Source: Branchiostoma floridae
Lineage: Eukaryota; Chordata; Leptocardii; Amphioxiformes; Branchiostomatidae
Direction: 5' to 3'
Length of the DNA stretch: 64,000 bases
Assembly: GCF_000003815.2 (NCBI RefSeq)
Contig: NC_049983.1
Span: 16,508,856-16,572,855, forward strand
Shown here in pieces: positions 1-10,978 of this stretch (position 1 is the first letter of the stretch; the number at the start of each line of letters is the position of its first letter). The translations under genes were made by a program, and so were the position numbers. The notes beneath the pieces were generated by a model. That model saw nothing but the letters and a program-made list of their open reading frames with translations, was not told the DNA's origin and searched no databases.

Positions 1-2406
1 GGAGCTGACTGCCCCTGTCAGTTGCCCATCTACTGCAAATGCGCAAGCCTGGGCCTCACCAGCATTCCAGAACTTCTGCCAAGATCTTTAACTACTTTGG
101 TTTTGGTTTCTAATCCCATATCAGGCATTCCCTCTGGCTCATTTTCAAAACTATCCAAGATTCAAAATATAAACCTATGCTGCAATCAAATAACAAACAT
201 TCAGCGTGGCACATTCTCGGATTTACCCCAACTCCGAAGTTTGATCTTAGACAGAAACAAAATCACCAGCATACAAAGTGGTGTATTCTCAGACTTGCCC
301 CGACTACAATTTCTCAACCTAGACCAAAACCAAATAGCTAACATCCAGCCAGGTGCATTGTCACGTTTACCCCAGCTCCAAACTCTGAAACTAGGCCACA
401 ACCAAATAACCAACATCCAGGATGGTATATTCTCAAATTTTCCCCAGCTCCAGGATTTGGAAATATACCAAAACAAAATAGCTACCATCGAGGTTGGTGC
501 ATTCTCAAATTTGCCCAAGCTAGTACATTTGTGCCTTCACCTCAACCAAATAGCCGCCATCCAGGATAATATATTTTCGGATTTACCCAAGCTCAAGGAT
601 TTGAACCTCAGCCACAACCAGATAACCACCATCAGGGAAAAATCATTCTCAGATTTACCCAAGCTACACAATTTGTACCTTGCCTCCAACCAAATAACTA
701 AGATTGAGCCTCATGCATTGTCAGAATTACCCCAGCTAAGAAGTTTGAAGCTAGGCTACAACCAAATACCTAACGTTCCGTCTGGTACAGTATGGGATTT
801 AACAAAGCTTGAAATTTTAGACCTGCAGTCAAACAAGATAACTACCCTTCCACGAGTAGCTATTGGCCTTTTGGCATCTATGAGTGGTGTTAACATTGGC
901 AATAACCCATGGAAGTGTGATTGTAATATTTCTCAATTTAGGCATGAAATGGCTAGATATTTTTCTGCTTCATTTGCAGAGCAGATGATATGTGTCGAGC
1001 CTGACAAGTTCTTTGGAAGACAATTGAAAGATATCAATCTCGAAGAACTAGATTGTAGAAAGAAAACAATAACAACATTGCCTGTTGCTATCCCACCCTC
1101 ACCTACCCCTTATGTGGAGCTGGGACATTCTTCAGTTGGTAAATATGAAGAAAATAATGCCAAACCAACACCACCTACCATAGCCCCAACATTTGCCCAA
1201 ACCCCTAGGCCTGTTGCTGAACAGACATCAGATCTAAGATCTTCATTTGGTAATGCAGGCAATAATTGTCACCCAACACCACCGGCACCTAAAAGTAAAA
1301 CATCCGGCAAAATCCCTGTTGCTATTCAGGCCTCAGCTACCTCGTTAACAGTGCTAAGATCTTCATTTGGTGATGCAGGCAATAATGGTCATCCAACACC
1401 ACCAACACCTATAAGTAAAACATCCGGCAAAATCCCCGTTAATATCCAGGCATCTCTTATCTCCTCTGAAGAGCTAAAATATTCCTCATTCAGGAATGCA
1501 GAAAATGATACTCTCACAATTACAACACCACCTGCTGTTAGTTCGGCATTTGACATAATGTCTGATAATACCCAAAGAAACGTGTTAGCAACAGTTACAA
1601 CGACACCATTAACCACTCGTGGTGGTTCGCTGAAACGAGAAAGGGACAGGCATTATGAATCAGAAACTGATATCTCTCTCCCTGTTTACATTGTCTCTCT
1701 TAGCGGTGCCGTAGCTGTCACTGCCCTCATTGTCGCCGTTATTGTCACAATCGTATACAAGAGAAGGGCAGGTAAACGTTCTCCGGACTCAGACGCAAAT
1801 AATGGTTTTAGCAACAGAAACATTACATCTACTATTGTAGTAACAGGCCAGGGAGGGCAATCAGAGACTGGACCCAAACCCACAACCACCCAGAACTCAC
1901 CATCAACCAATGCAAATATACCCTGTCATAACCAACCTCCCCCACTCCCCCCACGTCGCAAAGGTGCTTCTTTAGCACGCGAGAACGCCCAAGCGGAATG
2001 TCATGACACTCAACCCAGGCCCAACAATCAACACATACCAGAAACCAATGATGGTCATGATGGTGCAAATGGCACTACACACCACTACCAACCATTAGCG
2101 AAGTCATGGAATATCAACGGACCCACTGATTGTCATGACTACTTAATGCTTGTAGCAAATGCGCAGGCCAATACAATCAAACCATACAAAGATGAGCCTC
2201 CCCCTCTTCCCCCATCCCGTAAAGTTGCTTATGCAGTAGATGAGAAAAAACACTACCAATATCTAACAAAACCCGATAACCAGCCTGCTGATGCAGCTGA
2301 AACCCCACATCACTACCAATCTCTAAAACAAACCATGACAGTTGAAGGGTCCACTGATGAAAATGGTTACTTAGTACTTGAACCAAAAGTGAATGACAAA
2401 AATTAA
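1..2406 (+). CDS. LRR transmembrane receptor with YxxL/proline-rich tail (5' truncated by window edge)
   Basis: The frame is open from base 1; the first in-frame codons give a Cys-rich LRRNT remnant (CPC...YCKC), so the signal peptide and true start lie off the window. About eleven leucine-rich repeats follow (roughly nt 85-870), most exactly 24 residues with the core LxLxxNQI, then an LRRCT cap (NPWKCDCN to about nt 1065). A Pro/Thr-rich stalk with repeated RSSFG.AGNN...TSGKIPV units leads to one membrane helix at about nt 1681-1760, followed by a basic stop-transfer KRRAGKR. The cytoplasmic tail has two PPPLPPxRK SH3-type ligands and five YxxL motifs (YQPL, YLML, YQYL, YQSL, YLVL). Role inferred: cell-surface recognition receptor signalling through SH3 and phosphotyrosine (SH2) partners. 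The whole visible part is one exon ending in TAA. Orthology is not assigned because lancelets have many LRR receptors. Confidence 0.85.
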   Translation, partial: GADCPCQLPIYCKCASLGLTSIPELLPRSLTTLVLVSNPISGIPSGSFSKLSKIQNINLCCNQITNIQRGTFSDLPQLRSLILDRNKITSIQSGVFSDLPRLQFLNLDQNQIANIQPGALSRLPQLQTLKLGHNQITNIQDGIFSNFPQLQDLEIYQNKIATIEVGAFSNLPKLVHLCLHLNQIAAIQDNIFSDLPKLKDLNLSHNQITTIREKSFSDLPKLHNLYLASNQITKIEPHALSELPQLRSLKLGYNQIPNVPSGTVWDLTKLEILDLQSNKITTLPRVAIGLLASMSGVNIGNNPWKCDCNISQFRHEMARYFSASFAEQMICVEPDKFFGRQLKDINLEELDCRKKTITTLPVAIPPSPTPYVELGHSSVGKYEENNAKPTPPTIAPTFAQTPRPVAEQTSDLRSSFGNAGNNCHPTPPAPKSKTSGKIPVAIQASATSLTVLRSSFGDAGNNGHPTPPTPISKTSGKIPVNIQASLISSEELKYSSFRNAENDTLTITTPPAVSSAFDIMSDNTQRNVLATVTTTPLTTRGGSLKRERDRHYESETDISLPVYIVSLSGAVAVTALIVAVIVTIVYKRRAGKRSPDSDANNGFSNRNITSTIVVTGQGGQSETGPKPTTTQNSPSTNANIPCHNQPPPLPPRRKGASLARENAQAECHDTQPRPNNQHIPETNDGHDGANGTTHHYQPLAKSWNINGPTDCHDYLMLVANAQANTIKPYKDEPPPLPPSRKVAYAVDEKKHYQYLTKPDNQPADAAETPHHYQSLKQTMTVEGSTDENGYLVLEPKVNDKN

Positions 2407-4403
2407 CATCTGAACATTGCCCAGCCTGCTTCAATATCTACGATTAAGGTCTGTATCTAAAATTTCCATCAAATGCCACTATAAGGCCAAATATGGCCAG
2501 TCTCATGGGTCTCGTGGGCTCCAGGGTCACGCTGATGTATAGCTTATCAGATCTCCACTTACTCCTCCCAAACACCCCTTCTACATGTAGTTCACTTGTC
2601 TACGGGTAAACTCGGATCCGCGAAAAGCGTTCTGCATGAGTGCCACGCCTTAAGATATATTTTATTGCTTTTTGAGTTAAACTAGCCTTCCAACCCAAAC
2701 GCATTCAAAATTGCAACATTCCAACAAGGGTAGATCTGCATAGAATCATAATTTTCGTCTGCACACCAAATGCCAACAAAAATGCATCCGATAATTTTAC
2801 GTGGGCTGACATGCTGTTGTAAAGAGCAACTCAACAAGAGATTGTTGCATTGGTTCAGCTGAAGGTGCAAGTATATTACTAGCTATAAAGAGCAACTATC
2901 CGTTCGACGACTATGCTATTTGTTTACTTGATTATACACTCCCTGGAAGGGTGGAACTGAAAACTCACATATTATTTCAATCCCCGCTTCAAGTTAACAA
3001 TTATGGAGCATACCTGATAATGGCCACAGTAATAGTTACACATTCAACAATTTCGGGAACTTTTGCATGCAGATCTGTCAGAGACTTAGGTTCATGCATG
3101 CAAACCCGTAAAGACAAATTATGACGTTAGCTTTTTTAGCAGAGGTAACAATGTACTGCAGTACGTATACGTGTTTAGTCAAAAAACGAGTGTTCAAAGT
3201 AAATATGATGTGTTCTCAAAAATAACAATGAAAATATCTAAAGAATATCTTATTTCTCGTCCTTATAAGAGCAATAGTACGTTAAAGCAGTGTCTGTATT
3301 ACATTTAAGTTCAATTATCATCGATCTTTTATGACTTTATTGACAAGTCAAGACGTTTTCTCACCTTATATAACCTATGTATCAAGATTATAATGTACAC
3401 ATTTGTTAGTGGTGACTAAACCAGGGATTTAGATTTAGGGGATCAATATTTCATTCTAGAACATGACTGTATTAAGGTTTGTTTGGTAGGAAGTATGTAT
3501 CATAGTGTGTGTATAAAGATTCAGGTTTCCCTTTCTGACAAGTTTTCTATCTTTTAAGCATGTGGAGCAAATATGACATCTGCACATAAATTTCACCGTC
3601 TCCACAGTTACTTTGTATGTAATGGACAAAAAAGCTTGTTCAACTTGCATTAGACATTACTTGCCATTGTTAATGTCCATAGAAGTTTTCTGTCACATTT
3701 ATGTAAATTGAGTCAGATCTTATTACTACAGCAGTACTTTTCAATATTGTGAATACGTGGGGCATGATTGTTGCGTTGATTCAGCTGAAGGTGCAAGCAT
3801 TTTACTTCAATTGATAAAATCTAGAAGCATCAGAAAGAGTGGTAAAAGTATCAATCCATTTTTTGTAACTTTACAGTGAACTTGAACATTTTGACAATGT
3901 TTTCATTTCAATTCACCTTCGATTGCAAAACATTCGACCTTATTGCATGGGTGTTCTATTAGTTTGATTAGAGGATATTTCAGCGTACCATGGTTTCACA
4001 GAGCACTCACTGGTAGAAGAAGAAGTTTTTTCTTAATTGGTGCTATTCCACCATGTACCAAGATTCTCAAATGATTGTTCAAAAGTAATAATTATTCTCA
4101 GTGATTGTTGTACAGTTTTGACTTTCAGGAGTAGGTGTAAGTCTTTGACAAATAAAGAGACACAGAGTATACTTCCGTTTTTGGTATGTAGTAGAAGTCT
4201 CAACTCCCAACTTATAATTAATAAAAATTTTAACATCAAAATCCATGATTTTGTAAGTTTCAAATTCTTGACTTTTACCAGCTTTACAACATGTTTAACA
4301 GCTTACCAGAGCATAGACATCAAAAGGCAGAGGGAATAACACATTGGCATGTAAAAATTCAAACATTTCACAATGGTTACAAGCAGGTTATCATAATGGT
4401 TAC
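2407..4403. other. intergenic, AT-rich, no gene recognised
   Basis: No ORF here has splice signals or a recognisable motif. A 30-base phrase (ttgcattggttcagctgaaggtgcaag) occurs near 2843 and, slightly changed, near 3771, so a diverged repeat pair is present. No carboxylesterase exon 3 homologue was found although the esterase fragment to the right would need one here. Confidence 0.5.
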
Positions 4404-5223
4404 CTAATAGGATCCCCGCCGAAGTTGTGGATGTTCTCCTTCACCCAGACGATGGCTGCCCGCTGGTCCATGAGTCCGTAGTTTCCCGGGGAGTTCCGGT
4501 CCCCCGTGCTGAGGAACCCGAATACGTTCAGCCGGTAGTTCATGGCAACCACGATGACGTCGCCCCTGCTAGCCAAGCACTTGCCGTTGAACGACAACGC
4601 CGTGTCAAAGTTGAACCTTTTGGGGAATGGTAGCAGCTTTCATCGAGAGTTTTTTTTTTCATATTGTCATGATACACAAAAAGCCAGGTGTGATCGAGGC
4701 CATCTCAAGAATATCCAGAACACCTTACTATCTGAAGTATACATGGCTCTGCATTACTGATGCTGACAGAACAACAGATCTTATGTTATGGAGAGCTGGA
4801 GCTCACATGCCCAAACACACAACAACAACAGAAAACATACCTTCCGCCATGAATATACACCATGACCGCTGCACTCTGAGTTGCGTTCGAGCCATTGACG
4901 GGTACATAGATGTTCAGGAACAGGCAGTCCTCCGACACTGGTCCGTACTGTGTCCTGGTCTGCATGCACGAGGCTCCGAACGTCGAGGCGTTCCTTACGC
5001 CGTCCCATGGCTGGGCGGGCTGGGGCGGCCTGAAGCGGAGAGGGCCGGTCGGGGGAGCCGCGTAAGGAATGCCGAGGTATTCTTCTACTGTCGAGCCCTC
5101 GAAGGCGACGGTTCTGCCCGACACGCGGCCCAGACGTGTTGTCCGAGTTGGGTACGCATCCTGGGCCTTCACACAGAGCGACAACACTGCGAAAACTACG
5201 CTCAAGGATCCGGTCGAAGTCAT
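4404..5223 (-). pseudogene. carboxylesterase/cholinesterase-like 5' fragment (exons 1-2 only)
   Basis: Exon 1 is 5223..4841: ATG, a hydrophobic signal peptide (MTSTGSLSVVFAVLSLCVKA), then the type-B esterase landmarks [24 protein letters not shown] and YIHGG (oxyanion-hole region), ending at AG|GTATGT. Exon 2 is 4616..4404: [42 protein letters not shown], ending at AG|GTAACC. Exon phases (127 codons + 2, then 1 + 70 codons + 2) match the complete esterase at 45606-51890 exactly. No exon carrying the nucleophile serine, acid or histidine follows in the 4.4 kb to the left, so the copy should not encode an active enzyme unless later exons lie beyond the window, which the LRR gene makes unlikely. 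Exon 2 is almost identical in DNA to exon 2 of the right-hand gene, while exon 1 is clearly diverged. I call it a truncated duplicate; a short secreted product is possible. Confidence 0.75.
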
Positions 5224-6350
5224 GACAGGGCGCGAGGAGTACGTCACTGGCCGGCAATGAGACCGCGGAGTCACAGATGTGGGGTAAAAGCTTCCAAGGT
5301 CTTCCAATGTCTATGGAACGGTGCCAACAAAGACACATGCATTAACAACGTAAACACATCCACCAAGCACTTGTTTAAATGATCTGACAACTGCTAATAC
5401 GCTTGGGACAACATATGCAAATATGTTAGCATGAAACACATGCACATTGTCGAAGTTGTTTACAAACGTGAAGAAACCTTTAGCAACCTGAGTAGACTAA
5501 ACTGCCATTTTCTGTTGGCATAATACAAGCTTTGAGTCTGTGCTCTTTTATCAATTGACCTTGCTCAAAGGTTCTATCCAGATGCTGTATGCGAGTCACG
5601 AAATTGGCTTTAATTTCCGAGGGAAGTCATGTCCGTATACGACCGAAAAGTCTGCAACACATAGTTCTATTTGTGTCGGATAAAGCAACCTTTGTTTACA
5701 TGGACACGTACAGCGACAGCACTTGTCATTTGCTCGCATCAGTCACGAATGCCGATGTTTGAGGTTCCTGTTACAAGCTAAGGTCAATCAATGACGTCCG
5801 TACCGAAAACCAACTGCAAGCCATTATGTTATACAGTGACACATCATGTTGTTGTAAGTCATCATTGAGAAAGAAAAGGGGGAATTACTACTTCAATCCA
5901 CATCAGGCAGATCTTCCCCATTGCTGAACAATACACATCATTTTCTCCATTAAGTCCCTTTATTTACTAAAGCATAGTCCTCAAGGACAGAAGCTTTGCC
6001 CCTCAGGGAAGACAGGTCCTTATTTTTGGACCAACACTTTTTCTTTACCCCCAAGACGGCAAGAGACCTGTCTTCTGGGTCAGACGTTTATTCTACATGT
6101 CACATCGTCAACTATTGAATTTTCTTATCTGTTATTGCCCATATGTTCCCATAGCAGTATGTTTCGACAGCTCTCTGTTCCGACATCACCTATACAACCC
6201 TTACTGTAACATAAGGTTAATCTTGTTGAGAGAGAGAGTTTAGAGTTTATTTTGATCCACATTAGCCTCATTTTAGTTATCTCGGTTCTAACTAACTTTT
6301 TTTTGTGTGAAAGAAAACAACTCCATTATTGGAATGAAAACAAGGTATCT
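5224..6350. other. intergenic between esterase fragment and transposase array
   Basis: No coding exon was recognised. A short inverted repeat (GAAGACAGGTCC ... GACCTGTCTTC) lies at about 6008-6076. A GA-rich run occurs at 6229-6237. The right edge is the 3' end of array copy 1. Confidence 0.5.
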
Positions 6351-7225
6351 TTATTACAAACAACATTTGAATGAATGAATGAACGAAACGTTTGTTCGAA
6401 CTTTGCAAACTGAACGTTTGAGTTGAATTGACTTGAACTGACTACGACCTTTAGTACTAGTGCACTTAAAATAAAATTAAAAAAACAACTAAGTTGTTGT
6501 TTGAGCAAAGCAACGAACTTAACACATGATCTCTGTAATCTCTTCGTGTGATTACTTGGCACTAACACCAGTGCATGCCTTAGGTAATTAAATACCTGAT
6601 ATGCAAGTAAGACACTTGAAATTACAGGCTGTGGTTACATCAATCCAGTGTTTTTTCGGTCTTTACAAAGATCACGAAGAGCTACAAGAGGCTGCGTATA
6701 CGTATATGATTTTCTACCCTGGCCAAAACTCAACTATGGCGTATTTCAGCCAACCACGCGTACGGCGTAGTTTGACAAGGCACGACGTATTTGTGCAACA
6801 GTACCTTACAATTTGTTATTAAGACAAGAATGGAAACTGGACATTCGCTAAGTAGACAATAATTTCAACAACATTTAGTGCACCTAAATACTATGGGTGT
6901 ACCTGCAATTATTAGAACTTGCAATCTTTATCAAAAGTGGCCTTTAAAAACAATGATGTTCAATGCTATGGAATGTAATTTTCGTACAACCCTAACTAGA
7001 ACGAACCAAAACAGAAGACATGGTGCCAATAAGCTGAGACAGAGACCAGGTCCGTGCCCACAAACTTTAACGTCTGATGATGTACTTGTGCCTGTACAAG
7101 TTACGACACCACTGTTCACTCGATAAGACATCGCTCGTATCACAAGAAGAAGACATGTCGACGAGAAGCCGCGAAGTCTGTTCTTATGTCAGTCCTTCAA
7201 TGGCTGGTAAGAGGGCGCTTTCCTG

Positions 7226-8972
7226 TCAGCAATCCTGAGGATAAGAACATGGCAGATGTTACAGACATTTGTGGAGCGGAAGGGAAGATTATAAGGACGG
7301 TGAGTATGACAAAAAGCGGCTAATACATACCTCTGTTGAACCTGTGAAGAAGTCACACATCCATGATGGGTCCTCCGTCTCATCCTCGCGGAGTTGGTCT
7401 GTCTCTTCTTCATCACAATCAATCTGCGAGGACAAGATATGGGGCGCACAAATCTATGCCTCGTTATGCAGAGACAAAGAGGACGAGTATGTTTTATCAC
7501 ACTTTTGTTGTGTCGATGTCCAGACTGGCTTTTACAAGTCTGCTGTAGGAAACGAATCAATTTCTAAAGAAGCAGAAACAAGAACATGTACTACAAGTAC
7601 ATTTGTATTATCATAAAGGCATCATTCTGAATAATTGGATTACCTCTGGAACAGCACGGGATCGTCCTTTGTTACGGTGATACTCTTCATCTTCGAGTTC
7701 TTCTGCGCGTGCCATCATCTCCCTCTCTTCCGGCAGCAATGCCGGATAGCGATCTTCTGATTCATCGTCATGAATGTCGCCTCCTTTGCTGTTGTTTGCG
7801 ACCGACGGATGTTGGTTCGCACTGTTTTCTCCTACAGGAGTAACGCCAGATTTCTTGAAGGCTTTCTTGATCACAGCCTTTGAAAGAAGGCATTTTCTGG
7901 CTTCGTTGTAGATGTTGCAGAAGGACGACTTTGTGATGACGAAGTCGGGCGCAAGACGAGCCTTCACCGCCCGATGGAACTTTGTCTTCATTCGATCGAA
8001 GGGGACGTCTAGAGGATGCCTGAAAACAGTAGTACGAAATGGCAGAGCCATGAAGACGATGTCGTTCTGTGAAGCAAAATCTATGACTTCGGGAGTTACG
8101 TGAGTGCTGCTTGGATCCATTAACACCAGGACAGGTCGCACAGGCGAACAGAATATCAGAAAACATTCCTGCAGCCACCGCAAGAAAGCGTCTCCCTCGA
8201 CGAGTCCTGATGGTGTAACCGCATACAGGGCGTTGTTTGGACCCTCCGAAGTATAGTCTGCGGTGGGAAATGACTTTGAGAAGGTGATCAAAGGTGGGAT
8301 AGATGCACCATCGGCAGCTACGCACTCCAGGCAGGACAATTTGTGATCGTGACCGCCCTTCCTGATGGCAGCACCTGGGACGTTTAACTTGGCAAACGTC
8401 AAGGGCTCCAGTGCTGGGTCAAGGTCAAATCCAATCTCATCTGCATGGTAAACGCGATATGGCTGGCCAGTCAGGCCTTCCTTGGTCATTATGGTCTTCA
8501 GCTGATCAAAGTATTCAGTTCTATCTTCAGATTTTGTGCTCAAATTTTCCAAGAAACCTAGCTGTCGTAAGATCGTACTGTTGCGTTCTTTAAAGCCCTT
8601 CCACCATTTTTGAGACAGTCCCCTCTGAGGGTGTACCTTCGGGGCCGTTCCGTTTTCTGCGCAGTGTCGAAGATGGACTTCAAGAGCAAGCGCGAGAATT
8701 GCCTTCTTGGTGGTGGGAAACCCGTGCTCTGCACGGTACTTCATGTAGTAGATGATGTTGTCTTCTTCATCTTGTAAAATGACAAGGGGCCTCCCCAAAT
8801 TTGCGTCCAGAGCAGACTTGCCTTGTACCTTGTCTTGTAGTGTTGACCGTGGCACACCGTACTTTCTGGAAGCCGCCCTGGTTGACAGTTTGTTTTCAGC
8901 TATGTCTTTCAAAATTTCTTCACATTTTTCCTTGTCCCATTTCTTTCTCTGCTGTCTTGTCTTTATTTTCTT
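7226..8972 (-). CDS. pogo/Tigger-like transposase-derived protein, array copy 1
   Basis: Exons: 8972..7644 (443 codons, phase 0 at both ends), 7423..7331 (31 codons), 7234..7226 (two codons and stop). Splice sites are ttttcag|AAG, GAG|GTAATC, cgcag|ATT, GAG|GTATGT and ctcag|GAT. No in-frame ATG precedes the HTH in the main exon, so a 5' exon with the start codon is missing from this model. Domains, numbered from the main exon: psq-type HTH about 8-52 (AASRKYGVPRSTLQDKV), CENP-B-type HTH about 75-140 (GFPTTKK, KWWKGF), DDE_1 catalytic domain about 165-330. The acidic triad is visible as HADEIG (D178), LMDPSSTH (D286) and HPLDV (D322), with 35 residues between the last two. A charged tail (LPEEREMMARAEELEDEE) and an acidic final exon with WMCDFF follow. 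Family role: DNA binding and strand cleavage; a domesticated host role is plausible but unproven. Polyadenylation signal at 6351. Confidence 0.8.
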
Positions 8973-9786
8973 CTGAAAATGCAAGCAAAGCGAAATTAGT
9001 ATGGCCGAGGGAGAAGTTGGACTACACAATCGATGGACCTAGAATTAGGCAAAATTATTGCCATGTGAGTCTTTTATTTGTTTATACGTAGCTGTGCAAC
9101 TATCAACGATAATTTTCACAAGGAAACAACCAATCTGTATCACCTTGCTACTAATGGTCTATGCTTTAGGATCTGGTACACGAAGCGGCCGACATTTTAT
9201 CATATGTGCTATAGCATGTGTATCTGTACTTTTATCCCCAGTACCATCGCCCTTCGACGCAACACACCAACTTCACAGGCACCCGGCGAGGCAGCAGCTG
9301 GTTATATTCAACTGAATGACTTGTCAGCCCTAACCTTTGCACATCTACCTGCAAGTATCTCGCAAAAAAATGTTGGTATAAAACATACGTTGCATGAGTC
9401 TGTGCTGTTTCATCCAACAAAATCAAATAGATGCCTCGGTACAGTTTCAGCCGTATCAATTGACCTTACTCAAATAACATATCCAGATAGTGCGTGCGCG
9501 TCACGGAATTGGCTTAAAATCCTCGTGTGCTGTTTGATCATAGTTTATCTCGGTTCTTAGGAACGTTTATAGGATAGACAAAAATACTCCATCAATGGAA
9601 TGAAAACATTGTCTCTTTATTTCAAACAACATTTGAATGGATGGATGAATGTTTGTTCAAACTTTACAAACTGAACGTTTGCGTTACATTGATATGTTTT
9701 GCATTATTGCACTTAAAACAAAACCTCAAGGTGGATAAAAGAACAATAAAGTATCTGTTGAAGCAAAACAACAAACATATTATTTA

Positions 9787-10321
9787 GGCCACAACAAGTA
9801 AATTTTATGGATGACATCAGCGCGCGCATTAATTTTCGCCTGATTTCAGAAAAAAAAAATTTTTTTCTTCTGCAGGGATGGTCAACATGACGACAAAGTA
9901 CCAAAATGAGCAAATATGTTGTGTTGTAGCCTAATAATTGAACTTGTAGAAGTGAAACTCGCGAGGTACCTAGGACTGTAGTTGTGGAAATAAAACTTAT
10001 TGGATAGTTGTAAAGGTGACACCAATATGGAAGCCATGAGTGTGGTTACCAACTTTGTTGGTGATGTCAGTCTGCTACACTAGTGTCACTTTTACCACAC
10101 CAATACATGTCTTGAATACATGAATGAATGTCGTGTTGGCTCTGATACCATGTTTTGTCCCTTTAATTCTTGTTACAACATTCATCACAACTTAATTGTG
10201 CATATTTTTGGAAATGTAGCTATCTTGTTTTTTTTTCACCCATCTTGTTTTTTTTTCGCCCTATCGCACTATTTTTGCAGTCTGCAGAGAATGTCATCCA
10301 TAAAATCAACTTGCTGTGGCC
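9787..10321. mobile_element. Harbinger-like MITE in the 3' UTR of array copy 2
   Basis: The 535 bp segment is bounded by inverted repeats of about 31 bases (left GGCCACAACAAGTAAATTTT, right complement GGCCACAGCAAGTTGATTTT, continuing ATGGATGACAT) and flanked on both sides by TTA, as expected of PIF/Harbinger target sites. Array copy 3 lacks it at the matching place (about 13510), giving an empty-site comparison. No transposase is encoded. Confidence 0.7.
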
Positions 10322-10978
10322 TTACACAAGAACACATCTCTTCCTGTGATCACTTGGCACTAACAGCATTGCCTCAGGTAACCAAAATGCCTGATATACA
10401 AGTAAAACACGTGACATGAACAAGCCTGGGGTATACGGTATGCTCGTCATTTTTTAAAATCAATCCAGTGGCTCTTTAGTCTAAACAAAGATCGAGAAGA
10501 GCTTAGAATAGGCTTCATAATAAATAGGCTAGCGTACTTTCCTAGGACATTCGTGAAAACGGAACATGCCCTAACCTGAACAAAATTCAACAGTATTTAG
10601 TGCACCTAGATATTATGTGCATACCATACAAATAGTCGGGACTCTGTAATGCTGACGTCAAAATTCGTATTAAATGTGGCCATTACAAACAAAGGTTTTC
10701 ATTCGAAGCCACGCAATGTAACGTTCGGAGAATCCTATCTAGAACGATCTTAAGAATACAATGTGCTAGCATTAAGCTGAGACTGAGCCAGGTCCGTGCC
10801 AGACTATCCAGCCTCTGCAATGCCACCTAGTGATGCACTTGTGCCTGTACAACGTATGACACCACTGTTCATTTGAGATGACATCTTAGCACAAGCAGAC
10901 GTGTCGAGAAGCCGCGAAGTCTGTTTTTATGTCAGTCCTTCAATGGCTGGTAAGAGGGCGCTTTGTTGAATGTTGTCA

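Noticed and set aside
201-518. Minus-strand ORF of 105 codons
   Set aside because: Antisense shadow of the LRR repeats; its periodicity only mirrors the 72 bp repeats.
4627-5382. Plus-strand ORF of 251 codons
   Set aside because: Antisense to esterase exon 1 and GC-rich; the minus strand carries the recognisable esterase motifs and splice signals.
7768-8325. Minus-strand ORF of 185 codons within transposase copy 1
   Set aside because: Out-of-frame shadow of the conserved transposase exon; it shows no domain of its own.
8973-9029. Transposase ORF extension above the splice acceptor in copies 1 and 2
   Set aside because: It begins with TTG, not ATG, and follows a conserved ttttcag acceptor; copy 4 shows no similar extension, so it is probably intron.
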